This document shows positions 9,328 through 18,910 of a stretch of DNA of 64,000 nucleotides, one piece after another. The notes beneath the pieces are model-generated. The model was given only the letters and a program-made list of their open reading frames with translations. It ran no database searches and was not told where the DNA came from. Made by a program: the position numbers and the translations under genes. Location: assembly GCF_030161895.1 (NCBI RefSeq), contig NZ_BSVB01000001.1, positions 806,001 to 870,000 of the forward strand. Reading direction: 5' to 3'. This stretch comes from Pseudolysinimonas kribbensis (lineage in GTDB: Bacteria; Actinomycetota; Actinomycetes; Actinomycetales; Microbacteriaceae). Positions within the stretch are counted from its first letter, which is position 1. Each line of letters starts with the position of its first letter.

Positions 9328-10018
9328 CGGAACTCCTGCCGTGGAGGCAGGGCGGCCGCGAATCGCGCCGTCAGCCGGACGGGGTCGGAGATGGCGGTGC
9401 CGACGACGACGGCATGCGCGCCGAGGGCGACGGCGCGCTCCACCTCGGTCACGCGGGTGTAGCGCCCCTCCGCCACCACGGGGATCCCGGCCGCGTGCAC
9501 GAGCGCTGCGACGAGGTCGATGTCGGGCGTATCGGGCACCTCGAGATCTCGAACCGTGTAGCCGGCGAGCGTCGTGCTCACGATGTCGGCGCCGCAGCCG
9601 GCCGCGTAGATCCCGGCCTCGACGCTGTCCACATCGGCCATGAACACGGCGCCCGCGGTGTGGGCGGCGTCCACGAGTTCGGGGAGGGTCGCGCCCCCTC
9701 CCGCGGCCGCACGGTGCCGTCCGCCGCGACGATCGCGGCCCCCGCCGCGATGAGCGCGCGCACATCGGCGACCGTGGGGGTGATGTACACGTCGCTCCCG
9801 GCGCTCGCGCGTTTGACGAGTCCGACGAGGGGAAGGCCGCAGTCGCGGGCGGCGCGCACGTGGGCGATGCTCTCGACGCGGGCGGCGACGGCACCGCCGA
9901 CCCGCACCGCCTCGACCATGAGCCGCATGGCGGCCGGATCGCGGAACGGACTGTCGGGGGACGCCGCCTGACACGAGGCGATGAGCCCGCCGCGGATGGT
10001 CTCCAGCACGGTCGTCAC
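9324..10018 (-). CDS. nanE: N-acetylmannosamine-6-phosphate 2-epimerase-like protein
   Basis: About 231 residues with one missing base restored in the G run near 9696. Family features are clear: GGLIASCQAASPDSPFRDP at the N-terminus, the catalytic-lysine region LPLVGLVKRA, VYITPTVADV, then in the next frame ATLPELVDAA, FMADVDSVEAGIYAAGCGAD, IVSTTLAGYT and the Glu of PVVAEGRYT. NanE interconverts ManNAc-6-P and GlcNAc-6-P in the cytoplasm during sialic acid breakdown. The kinase gene ends four bases into this gene, and this gene ends four bases into gntR. No sialic acid lyase (NanA) or NagA/NagB is in the window, so the true substrate may be another 2-acetamido sugar phosphate. Confidence 0.8.
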
Positions 10019-10949
10019 CCCCGGCCCCTTTCTCCGGCCACGACGATCCCGCCGGCGTCGATGATGAAGCGGCTCACCAGGTCGCCGTACGGATGCCGGG
10101 AGCGGCCGGCCAGCAGCACGGCACCATCGAGCGCGTCGCCCCGCGGCTCGACGAGCCGGCAGCCCGCCGGCAGTCCGTCGGCGAGGGCGTCGGTCAACGC
10201 CGGGCCCGCGGCGGCGAGGCCCCGATCAGGCACACCTCCGCGGCTGCGGCATCGGCCCGGCGCAGCGCGATGGTCGCCGACCGGGCGAGCTCGGCCCCCG
10301 CGTCGGCCAGGATCCGCACGGCGCAGACATCGCCCGACCGGGCCGTCTCGGCGACCACGCGGGCGAACGACGCGACCTCGTCGACCGACGGCGGCGCGTC
10401 GGCCACGCGACGGCGAAGGTCCTCCCCCAGCATGCGGCGCGCCGCGTTCAGCAGCGCGGACTCCCGGCCGGGTGCGGCCCCGGTCTCCTCCTCGAGGAGG
10501 GCATCGCGCAGGGCCGACCGGCCGATCGCGTAGCCGGACCCCCGGTCGCCGAGCTCGTGACCGAGGCCGTCCACGCTGACCGCTCTGCGCCCGTCGCCGT
10601 ACAGCACGACGGCTCCCGTGCCGGCGGCGATGACCGCCCCCGCTCCGCCGCCGAATGCGCCGAGGTGCGCGGTGACCGCGTCATCGGCCAGCACCACCGT
10701 GCCGCGGTAGCCGGCCGCGGCGAGGGCGTCGACGATGCGCGCTCGGTCGTCGCCCATCCGGTGATAGCCGCTGAGACCGACGCCGATCTCGTGCGCGCCG
10801 ACGGCCGCCACGGCACCGACCGCGGCCAGCAGGGTGGACGCGACGGCATCCGACCAGTAGCCGCCCGCCTGCCCATGTCGCGAGGCGCCGGCCTCGATCG
10901 CGACCGAGCGGCTTCCGGACTGGCCGATGTCGACCCCGACGATCGCCAT
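10015..10949 (-). CDS. BadF/BadG-type sugar kinase, N-acetylglucosamine kinase-like
   Basis: About 311 residues once a missing base in the C run at 10220-10223 is restored; the body runs to AEVCLIG and the tail LAAAGPALTDALADGLPAGC follows in the next frame. The actin-like ATPase phosphate motifs are visible: GVDIGQSGSRSVAI at the N-terminus, VLADDAVTAHLGAFGGGAGA and IAAGTGAVVLYG. This family contains N-acetylglucosamine and ManNAc kinases. Placed directly before the NanE-like gene (ATGA overlap) and six bases after the Gfo/Idh/MocA gene, it likely makes the 6-phosphate that NanE uses. The exact sugar is inferred from context only. Confidence 0.8.
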
Positions 10950-10955
10950 GGTCTG

Positions 10956-11917
10956 TCAGTCCGCGCGCGTCAGCCGGGCGTCGATCTGCTCGATCGTCGC
11001 CACCGCGGCGCGACCGTCGGCTGCGGTGACGGGCGACGGCATCCCGTCGCGGACGGATCGGATGAACTCCTGCAGCTCGGTCCGCAGGTTGAAGGCGCCC
11101 GCTCCCGACGGGCTCGGCCAGAACCGCGTGTCGCGGAACGACACCTCCCCGTCGCGCGAGGCCAGCAGCAGGTCGGAGTGACTGAGGTCGATCTCGATCA
11201 GTCCCCGCTCGCCGACGATCTTCACTCCGGCGTCGGCGCGCGAGGGACGGGAGTGCGGCAGCAGCCAGCTCTCGTTCATCGTGACGAGCCCCCGCCCGAG
11301 AGACGCAGCGTGGAGTGCACCACATCGGCCTGCTGCGAGAACCGCGACGCGGCGACCGCGGAGAGGACCTCGAGCTCCTGCCCGGTGAGGAACCGCACGA
11401 GGTCGACGTCGTGGATGCCGAGGAACCAGTGCACCCCCGTGCGGTCCCAGATGCCCTCCCCCACGGCCTGCGACGTGCACCGCCACACCTGGAGGTCCCA
11501 GACGTCGCCGATCGCACCGGCGTCGATCAGCTCCTTCGCCCGGATCACCCGCGGGTCGAAGCGGAGCACGTGGCCGATCATGAGCGTCGTGCGGTCGGTC
11601 ACGCGCGCCGCGATGCGGTCGCACGCATCGGTGCTGAGCGCCATCGGCTTCTCGAGCAGCACGTGCGCGCCCGCGTCGAGGGCGGCGATGGTCGGCTGCT
11701 CGTGGAGATGGTCCGGCAGGCAGATGCTGAGGGCGTCGACGTGCGGAAGGAGCTCATCGAGCGTGTCGTACACCGGCACGCCGAGCGTCTCGTGCGCCCA
11801 TCGCCGGTTGTCGGGGAGGAGGTCGGCCACCCCTGCGAGTTCCACCTCGGCCAGACCCGCGAGGGTCTGCGCGTGCAGCTTGCCTTGGACACCCGCTCCG
11901 AGAACACCGATCCGCAT
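10956..11917 (-). CDS. Gfo/Idh/MocA-family NAD-dependent dehydrogenase
   Basis: About 320 residues with one base restored in the C run at ~11291. The start MRIGVLGAGVQGKLHAQTLA follows AGAAGGAGC. The Rossmann fold motif is GAGVQG; the EKP signature is in HVLLEKPMALS; and the catalytic-region helix has GVHWFLGIHDVDLVRFL, with His and Asp in the positions used by inositol/glucose-fructose dehydrogenases. After the break it continues LVTMNESWLLPHSRPSRADA. It is the first gene of the operon that continues with the kinase, NanE-like epimerase, gntR and FAD oxidoreductase. Members oxidise or epimerise sugars and cyclitols; the substrate here is unknown. Confidence 0.85.
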
Positions 11918-11968
11918 GTCGCGCTCCTTCTGCCGTCGACGCCCATTCATGCGCAATAAGGCCGCTCC

Positions 11969-11990
11969 TGTCAAGGATATGTACACACAT
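11969..11990 (-). promoter_or_regulatory. -35 element and candidate GntR operator upstream of the Gfo/kinase/NanE operon
   Basis: On the minus strand a consensus TTGACA (11969-11974) lies ~52 bases before the start at 11917, with a weak -10 (CATGAA) 17 bases further on. Immediately upstream of the -35 is ATGTACACACAT (11979-11990), an ATGT-N4-ACAT inverted repeat around a GTAC-like core, in the size range of GntR/HutC operators. Binding by the GntR protein at 8614 is inference. Confidence 0.4.
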
Positions 11991-12040
11991 GGATGATTCC
12001 TGCCCGTGACCCGCCGGAGCGCCCTGGCTAGGCTCGCAGC

Positions 12041-12519
12041 GTGAGGCGAAGGGGGCGCGCGGCGCCGTCGCCGCCCTCGTCCTGGTCGGGGCGGCCGTCG
12101 CGCTCGGACTCACCCAGGGATGGATCGCCGGACCGGCCCCCGCGCGCATCCCCGCGCCCGGCGCGGCACTCGCGAGCGCATCGACGACGCGCTCCGACAT
12201 CCGCGCGCTCTTCGACGACCGGCGAAGCGGTATCGAGGTGCATGGCACGGGCACGGTCTCGCGCATCCTGCCCGACGACACCGCGGGGTCACGGCACGAG
12301 CGGTTCATCCTCACGCTGCCCGACGGGCTCACGATCCTCGTCGCATACGACATCGACATCGCGCCACGGCTGAACGGACTGCGCGTCGGCGACGCGGTCG
12401 CGTTCCTCGGGCAGTACGAGTGGAACGCCGAAGGCGGCACCGTGCACTGGACTCACCACGATCCGTCCGGGCGGCACGAGACCGGATGGCTCGAGTGGAA
12501 CGATCGCACCTACGGGTGA
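12041..12519 (+). CDS. DUF3465 family exported/membrane-anchored protein
   Basis: About 159 residues with one base restored in the G run near 12051. The N-terminus is then a short basic stretch followed by a hydrophobic segment (VAALVLVGAAVALGLTQGWI) that looks like a signal anchor. The rest is a good match to DUF3465: GTVSRILPDDTAGSRHERFI, LTILVAYDIDIAPRLNGL, VAFLGQYEWNAEGGTVHWTH and HDPSGRHETGWLEW. The function is unknown; the compact beta-rich fold resembles OB-like domains. The GTG start follows a TAGGCT -10 (12029-12034) by six bases and has no ribosome site, so the transcript is probably leaderless. It diverges from the Gfo/kinase/NanE operon. Confidence 0.8.
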
Positions 12520-12559
12520 CCTGGATCGCGCTCGGCCTGCGCGTCGATCAGTCGTGTGG

Positions 12560-12631
12560 CTGGGGTGCCTGGACTCGAACCAAGAACAACTGAACCAGAA
12601 TCAGCCGTGTTGCCAATTACACCACACCCCA
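12560..12631 (-). tRNA. tRNA-Gln (anticodon CTG)
   Basis: On the minus strand a complete cloverleaf begins TGGGGTG and ends CACCCCA plus discriminator G, with CCA encoded at 12557-12559. The anticodon stem GCTGA/TCAGT closes the loop TTCTGGT, giving CTG for CAG codons. The T-arm has TTCGAGT. No bases appear to be missing. Confidence 0.93.
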
Positions 12632-12698
12632 ATGCGGCGGCACGTCGCGCTCGAAAGCGCCGGGCCGAGGAGCAACTCTACCGTACGGACGAGGCCCG

Positions 12699-14228
12699 TC
12701 AGGCGCCCGGCCGGGTCAGGCGGTAGACGCTGTCGATGTGCAGCCGCTGCACCGCGTCGACGCGGTACCCGGCCCCGACGAGGCGCTCGATGTCGGGCGG
12801 GAGGCCGTGACCCGCTGTGTTCTCGATCGCGATCACCTCGCGACCCAGATCCGGCAGCGCCTGGTCGAGCGGGCGCACGACGTCCCACAGCTGGGTCCGC
12901 CGGTCGAACGGTGTGACCAGCTCGACGTCGCGCAGCCCGGTGAAGCGCTGCGGGAACAGGCGGTAGGCGAGTCGCGGGTCGATCGACGGTTTCGTGCCCT
13001 CGTCGAAGATGACGGCGTCGCCCCGGTGGCCGAGGTCGCCGGCCGCCTCCGCGGCCTGCTCGAAGTCGGCTCCCTCGGACTGCCCGTACGGCCCGCGTTG
13101 CGCGAGGTAGACCGGGGCGGAGACGCCGGCCGCGATGCCCAGCACCGCGGCACCGGCGGCGAGACGCAGCTCCCGTCCGCGCACCGACTCCGCGATGCGC
13201 ACGGCGCCGAGCCCGATCAGCAGCGCGACGGCAGGGGCGGCGAAGGAGAGATAGCGTGTCGTGTAGACCGGCACGACGGGGTCGGCCAGCAGCAGGATCG
13301 CGGTGGGCAGCGCCATCCAGGTCAGCCCGAGCAGCACGGCCCGCCGTCCGCGCCGCCGGCGCAGCGACAGCACGACGCCGGCGAGGATGATCGCCCAGCC
13401 GACGACGGCAGGCCAGGGTTTGAGGAACCACTGGGTCACGAGCACGCCGCCGACGCTCACGACGCTGCGGTGGGCGAGGAAGGCGATCTGGTGCCGCTCG
13501 GACATGGCGAGCAGGGCGATGGGCGACGCGACGACGACGGCCGCGGCGCCGGCCCAGAGCCATGAGCGGATGAGGTCACGTCGCAGCACCAGCACCATGA
13601 CCCCGACGACGAGCACGAGCAGCACGGCGTAGAGGAACATCCAGGCGGTGGCTCCGATCGCGACGCCGAGCAGGACCCAGGCGCGACGGCGGTGCCGGCC
13701 GCGCAGCAGCCGGACGACGAGCACCGCGATCCACACCGCCGCCGCCGCCGCGAACGCGTAGGAGCGGGCATCGGTGGCCAGGTAGGTGATCCGTGGCAGG
13801 GCGACGGCGGCGATGCCCGCGGCGACCCCGAGCCGGATGCCGCCGAGCCGCTCGCCGAGGACCACGACCCCGGCGACGAGGAATGCGACCGCGACCGCGC
13901 TCGGCGTGCGCGTGGCGAGCTCCGAGGTGCCGACCAGGCGGATCCAGACGTGCAGGAGTGCGTAGTAGGTGGTGTGCACCGCGTCGACGTGGGCCGCCAT
14001 CGCGAACAGGCCGGGCAGGGAGCGCTCGGCCGACATGATGCTCGCCGCCTCGTCGCCCCAGTACGACGGCACCCCCGATCCGGCCCAGCCGATCAGCCCG
14101 CCCACGAGACCGAGAGACGCCGCGCGCGCCGCGGTCGACCTCCGCAGGACGGCACGCGCCGCGGCCCATCGCGAACGCGCCGGCCGCGCCGCGGGCGGCC
14201 GGACGGTCTGCGTGCCGAGGGTCGTCAT
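12699..14228 (-). CDS. GT-C family membrane glycosyltransferase, mannosyltransferase-like
   Basis: About 509 residues, without a frame break, beginning MTTLGTQTVRPP (GGGGAG lies ten bases before; an ATG nine bases upstream is the alternative). The architecture is that of GT39/PMT-like enzymes: a first membrane helix, then an acidic extracytoplasmic loop with WGDEAASIMSAERSLPGLF (the DE pair is the catalytic signature), then about ten hydrophobic helices and a soluble C-terminal region from ~residue 400. It should transfer a sugar from a polyprenyl-phosphate donor outside the membrane. It is divergent from the response regulator at 14365, so it may be controlled by that system. The acceptor is unknown. 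Confidence 0.8.
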   Translation of the reverse strand: MTTLGTQTVRPPAARPARSRWAAARAVLRRSTAARAASLGLVGGLIGWAGSGVPSYWGDEAASIMSAERSLPGLFAMAAHVDAVHTTYYALLHVWIRLVGTSELATRTPSAVAVAFLVAGVVVLGERLGGIRLGVAAGIAAVALPRITYLATDARSYAFAAAAAVWIAVLVVRLLRGRHRRRAWVLLGVAIGATAWMFLYAVLLVLVVGVMVLVLRRDLIRSWLWAGAAAVVVASPIALLAMSERHQIAFLAHRSVVSVGGVLVTQWFLKPWPAVVGWAIILAGVVLSLRRRRGRRAVLLGLTWMALPTAILLLADPVVPVYTTRYLSFAAPAVALLIGLGAVRIAESVRGRELRLAAGAAVLGIAAGVSAPVYLAQRGPYGQSEGADFEQAAEAAGDLGHRGDAVIFDEGTKPSIDPRLAYRLFPQRFTGLRDVELVTPFDRRTQLWDVVRPLDQALPDLGREVIAIENTAGHGLPPDIERLVGAGYRVDAVQRLHIDSVYRLTRPGA

Positions 14229-14333
14229 GTCGCCCATGCTCCCCGGCACGCATGGGGAACCGGCCCGGATCGCGGCCGCGCGGGGTGAGAGGACTTTCAG
14301 GTCGCATCGATCCGGCGCCAAGTCTCCTCCCCG

Positions 14334-14339
14334 TAGGCT
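14334..14339 (+). promoter_or_regulatory. -10 box of the two-component operon
   Basis: TAGGCT followed by CGGA matches the -10/start motif seen before several other genes here. A strong AGGAGG ribosome site at 14353-14358 lies between it and the GTG start at 14365. Confidence 0.5.
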
Positions 14340-14364
14340 CGGATCCGACCTCAGGAGGTGCGTC

Positions 14365-15118
14365 GTGGTGCGTGCACTGGTCGTGGATGACGAACCGGAG
14401 ATGGCGGCGCTCATCGCGCGCGGACTCCGCGGCGAGGAGTACCAGGTCGACATCGCCGACAACGGCATCGACGCCCTCTCGCTGGCGCGCGATACCGACG
14501 GGTACGACGTCGCCGTGCTCGATGTCATGCTGCCCGGGATGTCGGGGTTCGAGCTGTGCCGCCGGCTCAAGGAGGCGGTGCCGGGGATCGGCATCCTGCT
14601 GCTGACGGCGCGCGACGCGGTCGACGACCGGGTGCGCGGGCTCGACGCGGGGGCCGACGACTACCTCACGAAGCCGTTCCATCTCGCCGAACTCGCGGCG
14701 CGCCTGCGCGCCCTCCGGCGGCGCGGCCGGCTCGGCGCGGCCCGCGTCGAGGTGGGCGACACCGTGCTCGACCTCGCGCGGCAGCTGGTCTGGGTCGGCG
14801 AGCGCAAACTCCGGCTCAGCCGGACCGAGTTCGATCTGCTGCGGATGCTCGCCGAGCGCCCCGGCGAGGTGTTCGAGCGCGGGGCCATCCTCGGCGAGAT
14901 CTGGGGGTCGGCGCGATACGACCCGAACATCGTCGACCAGTACGTGAGCTATGTGCGCCGCAAGCTCGATGCCGGCGGATCGGCGCTGAAGATCGTCACC
15001 GTGCGCGGCGTCGGATTCCGGCTCGAGGCGGTCGACCCGGCCGCAGCCGAGCCGCCGGCGGCCGGGCGTCCCGCGGCGCGCGCGCCCGCCGAGGACGCCG
15101 CCGCGACCCTCGGCATGA
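14365..15118 (+). CDS. OmpR-family response regulator
   Basis: The receiver domain (residues 1-120) has the acidic pair in VVDDEPEM, the phospho-acceptor Asp in VAVLDVMLPGM, the Thr in ILLLTARDA and Lys in LTKPFHLAE. A winged-helix output domain follows (LRLSRTEFDLLRMLAERPGE, then YVSYVRRKLDAGG and VRGVGFRLEA). The GTG start follows AGGAGG. As read, the frame does not stop but runs through an Ala/Pro-rich linker into the histidine kinase. In the neighbouring frame a TGA at 15116-15118 overlaps the kinase ATG as ATGA, the normal arrangement for such pairs, so I list two proteins. The stimulus is unknown. Confidence 0.8.
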
Positions 15119-16476
15119 GGCTCTCCCGCCTCAGCATCCGCACCCGGATCACGGGCGGCAGCGTCGTCATCGCCCTCGCGATCTCGGTCGTCGCGGGGGT
15201 CGTGATCTTCGATCGGGTGCGCTCGATCGTCGACGAGGGCGAGCACGACCTGCTCGCGAGCATCGAGGCGCCGTACCGCACCGCCCTGCTCACGGAGCCC
15301 ACGGAGGGCCTGGACGGGCCGGGCCGCGGCGAGCACATCGCCGTCGTCGACCCGACCGGTGCGCGCAAGGTCGACAGCCTCCCCCATGCGCTGCGGGACA
15401 GAATGGGCTCCCTGGTGGCGCTGCCCGACGGGTACCACATGGTGGCCGTCGGCGGCGTCCGCTACCTCGTGCGCGTCGCCTCCGTCACCAACTCCACCGG
15501 CACCTGGCACCTGGTGGCCGCCCGCAATGCCCAGGAGCAGACGACCGTGCTCACCCAGGTCTCCTGGCTGCTCATCATCGCGATCGCGATCATCAACGTC
15601 GGGTTCGGGGCGGCATCCTGGCTCATCGGCACGCTCGCCCTGCGGCCCGTCACCCGGCTGCGGCGCAGCGCGGTGCGGCTGGCGGCGCAGCCGGGCGACG
15701 AGCTGCTGCCGGTCGGTGCGGCCGACGACGAGATCACCGGGCTGGCGCGGTCGCTCAACGAGCTGATCGAGCAGCTGCGGGCGTCGGCGGAGCGCGAACG
15801 ACAACTGGTCTCGGATGCCAGCCACGAGCTGCGCACGCCCCTCGCGATCCTGCAGACCCAGCTCGAGCTCGCCCAGGCGGGCGACGACGAGCGGGAGCTG
15901 CGGCGCGACCTCGCGTCGGCCCAGGCGACACTCGGCCGGCTGAGCACGCTCGCGACCTCGCTGCTCGAGCTGTCGCGGATCGAGGCGCAGTCCACGCCGG
16001 GCCGCGCGGACTACGCCGATCTCGCTCTCGAGCTCGCCGACGCCGCCGACCGGGCGCGCCTGCGCATCGGCGACCGCGCGATCGAGGTTGTCGCGCACGC
16101 GGATCCGGGCGCCGACGAGACGGCCGTCGCCGTGCCGATCGAGGACTTCGGGCGAGCCGTGGACAACCTCACGGGCAATGCGATCGCGGCGGCCGGCGAT
16201 CGGCCCGCGCGCATCGAGCTCGCCCTGCGTCGCCGCGCCTCGGGCGCCGTGCTGTCGGTGCGGGACGACGCCGGCGGCATGGACCCGGACTTCGCCGACC
16301 GCGCACTCGTGCGCTTCGCCCGGGCGGCGCCGCGCCGCGACGGGGCAGGGCTCGGTCTCACGATCGTGGCCGGGATCGCCCGGCTGAGCGGGGGCGACGT
16401 CGCGCTCCACAACGACCCGGGCCGCGGGCTCGAGGTCGAGGTGCGGTTCCCCTGGGCCACGCAGCGGTTCGAGTGA
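15115..16476 (+). CDS. Two-component sensor histidine kinase
   Basis: A 453-residue membrane kinase. One membrane helix lies near the N-terminus (VVIALAISVVAGVVIFDRVR) and another near residue 165 (WLLIIAIAIINVGFGAASWL), with an extracytoplasmic sensor of ~125 residues between them. A HAMP segment follows, then the H-box SDASHELRTPLAILQTQL, the N-box region NLTGNAIAAAG, a G1 box DDAGGMD and the G2 box DGAGLGLTIVAGIA. The middle of the ATP lid is short. It phosphorylates the preceding regulator. The first residue is taken as the ATG at 15115, which would overlap the regulator stop; as sequenced, the two domains are in one frame. Confidence 0.85.
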   Translation: MRLSRLSIRTRITGGSVVIALAISVVAGVVIFDRVRSIVDEGEHDLLASIEAPYRTALLTEPTEGLDGPGRGEHIAVVDPTGARKVDSLPHALRDRMGSLVALPDGYHMVAVGGVRYLVRVASVTNSTGTWHLVAARNAQEQTTVLTQVSWLLIIAIAIINVGFGAASWLIGTLALRPVTRLRRSAVRLAAQPGDELLPVGAADDEITGLARSLNELIEQLRASAERERQLVSDASHELRTPLAILQTQLELAQAGDDERELRRDLASAQATLGRLSTLATSLLELSRIEAQSTPGRADYADLALELADAADRARLRIGDRAIEVVAHADPGADETAVAVPIEDFGRAVDNLTGNAIAAAGDRPARIELALRRRASGAVLSVRDDAGGMDPDFADRALVRFARAAPRRDGAGLGLTIVAGIARLSGGDVALHNDPGRGLEVEVRFPWATQRFE

Positions 16477-16497
16477 CTCGCGAGTGCCGCTACGGCA

Positions 16498-18014
16498 CTA
16501 CGCCGTCCGCAGGTGGCGCTGGAAGCGGTCGAGGCGCGCGAGCGTGGAGGCCTTGTCGAGGATCTCCATCGACTCGAACAGCGGCGGGCTGACCCGGCGT
16601 CCCGAGATCGCGGTGCGCAGCGGGCCGAAGGCGGTGCGCGGGTTCAACCCCGCGCCGCCCTCCTCGACCGGCACAGTGAGCGCCGCCCGCAGCGCCGCCT
16701 CGATCGCGGCCGCCGAGAAGTCGTCGAGGGGCTCCAGGGCGGCGACGGCGGCATCCAGTACGAGGCGCGCCTGGTCGGCGTCCTTCGGGAGCGCGTCGTC
16801 GTCGTAGTGGATCTCGTCGTCGGGCGTGAACAGGAAGCCGAGCATCCCGCGCGCCTCGCCGAGCACGTTGACGCGCTCCTGGACGAGCGGCGCCGCCTCG
16901 CGCAGGATCGCTGCCTGCTGCGGCGTCGGCGGGTCGGCGACGAGCCCCTCGAGGTAGGGCACGATGCGTCCGGCGAAGTCGGCCGGCTCGAGCATCCGGA
17001 TGTGGTCGCCGTCGATCGCGTCGGCCTTCTTCTGGTCGAACCGCGCCGGGTTGGCGTTCACGTCGCGGATGTCGAACGCGGCGACCAGCTCCTCGCGCGA
17101 GAACACGTCGCGGTCCGCGGCGATCGACCAGCCGAGCAGCGCGAGGTAGTTCAGCAGCCCCTCGGGGATGAAGCCGCGATCGCGGTGGTGGAACAGGTTG
17201 GACTCCGGATCGCGCTTCGACAGCTTCTTCGACCCCTCGCCCAGCACGAGCGGCATGTGCCCGAAGCGCGGCACGAACGTCGTGATGCCGATGTCGATGA
17301 GGGCGAGATAGAGCGCGATCTGACGCGGGGTCGACGACAGGATGTCCTCGCCGCGGATGACGTCGGTCACCCCCATGAGAGCGTCGTCGACCGGGTTCGT
17401 GAGCGTGTACAGCGGCGCGCCGTTCGGCCGCACCAGCACGAAGTCGGGGAAGCTGCCCGCCCGGAACGTCACCGGCCCGCGGATGAGGTCGTCGAAGCTC
17501 AGGTCGACGTCGGGCACCCGCAGCCGCAGCGAGGGCTCGCGACCCTCGGCGCGGAAGGCGGCGCGCTGCTCGTCGGTCAGATCGCGCTCGTGATTGTCGT
17601 AGCCCTGCCGGGGGTCGCGGCCGGCGGCGCGATTGCGGGCCTCCATCTCCTCCGGGGTGACGAAGCTCTCGTAGAGGTGGCCGGCATCCCGCAGCGCCCG
17701 GATGACGTCCTGATAGACCCGCCCGCGCTGCGACTGGCGGTAGGGCTCGTGCGGGCCGCCGACCTCGGGGCCCTCGTCCCAGTCCAGGCCGAGCCAGCGC
17801 AGCGCGTCGAGCAGCTGCAGATAGCTCTCCTCGCTGTCGCGCTCGGCATCCGTGTCCTCGATCCGGAAGACGAACGTGCCGCCCGTGTGCCGGGCGTACG
17901 CCCAGTTGAACAGGGCCGTGCGCACCATGCCGACGTGCGGCGTGCCCGTCGGCGAGGGCAGAAGCGCACCCGGATGTCGGATCCGGTCGCGGTGGTGAAG
18001 GGGAGGTCGGCCAT
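16498..18014 (-). CDS. gltX: Glutamyl-tRNA synthetase
   Basis: About 505 residues with one missing C restored near 17960. The N-terminus [18 protein letters not shown] is in one frame; [20 protein letters not shown], the class I HIGH-like signature (here PHVG), continues in the next. The KMSKS-equivalent is [10 protein letters not shown], preceded by [10 protein letters not shown]. It charges tRNA-Glu with glutamate in the cytoplasm and is an essential enzyme, so a real frameshift here is not believable. A TAGGCT -10 (18023-18028) lies nine bases upstream of the ATG. It ends 21 bases from the convergent histidine kinase gene. Confidence 0.95.
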
Positions 18015-18045
18015 CGCCTCCGAGCCTACCGACGCAGCCGGTCCG

Positions 18046-18900
18046 TCAGCCGAGCGCGAGCGCCGCTGAGGCGGCGATGGCGAGCAGGATGCCGGCGAGC
18101 TGCAGCCGGCTGAGCCGCTCGCGCAGCACCACGAGGGCCAGCAGCACCGTGCCGAGCGGATAGAGCGAGTTGAGCACGCCCATGACGGCGAGCTCCCCGA
18201 GGTGCAGACCGATGACGAGCAGGATGGTCGCGACCACGAGGAGCAGCCCCGCGAGCAGGGCGTGCAGAACCGACCGGGCGTCGCGCAGGCCGGCCAGCTC
18301 GGAGGGGCCGCGGCGTGCGCGCCGGAACGCGAGCACGATCGTGAACACGACGAACGCCGCCGCGAGCTCGACGAGCAGCGGCTCGAGTCCCGACGCCGCG
18401 CTCGTGCGGTCCATCGCGATGATGTACCCGGCGTACGCGAGCCCGGCGATCGTCCCGAGCACGATCGCACGCCGGGTGAGCCGGGCGCCGTCGCGCTGCC
18501 GGGGCACCGCGAGCAGCAGGGCGGCGCCGACGACCGCGACGAGGGCGACGTAGCCGACGGGACGGAACCGCTCGCCGAGCGCGATGCCGACGACCGCGGG
18601 CACCACCGCGTAGATCATCGCGACCCCCGGCGAGACGACGCTCATCGGGCCGATGGCGAGGCCCGCGTAGAACGACCAGGTGCCGATCGCGCCGAGCACC
18701 CCGGCGACGGCGGCCAGGGCGGCGTCCTCGAGGGTCCAGACCGGCCGGTCGACGAGCACCGCGATCGCGGCCCCCACCACGGCGACCGCGGAGCCGAGCG
18801 TGCTCGCCAGAAGCGCCGGCATCCGGCGGGCGGCGAGACCGCCGAAGAAGTCGGAGGCGCCGTAGACGACCGCGCTCACGAGGCCCAGGATGGCGACCAC
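18046..18900 (-). CDS. EamA/DMT-family transporter
   Basis: About 284 residues made of ten hydrophobic helices in two EamA repeats. The first repeat begins VVAILGLVSAVVYGASDFFG and the second LTRRAIVLGTIAGLAYAGYI. The typical GxxR-like helix ends are present (IALGERFRPVGYVAL, LRERLSRLQLAGILL). The GTG start at 18900 was chosen because the frame opens 11 bases after the upstream stop; there is no clear ribosome site, so coupling to the preceding YeiH gene is likely. It exports or imports a small metabolite, unknown here. Confidence 0.8.
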   Translation of the reverse strand: MVAILGLVSAVVYGASDFFGGLAARRMPALLASTLGSAVAVVGAAIAVLVDRPVWTLEDAALAAVAGVLGAIGTWSFYAGLAIGPMSVVSPGVAMIYAVVPAVVGIALGERFRPVGYVALVAVVGAALLLAVPRQRDGARLTRRAIVLGTIAGLAYAGYIIAMDRTSAASGLEPLLVELAAAFVVFTIVLAFRRARRGPSELAGLRDARSVLHALLAGLLLVVATILLVIGLHLGELAVMGVLNSLYPLGTVLLALVVLRERLSRLQLAGILLAIAASAALALG

Positions 18901-18910
18901 GGCGGCGACG

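Noticed and set aside
12554-12916. Short plus-strand frame over the tRNA-Gln region
   Set aside because: It lies over the tRNA and the 3' end of the glycosyltransferase gene on the other strand and has no start signal.
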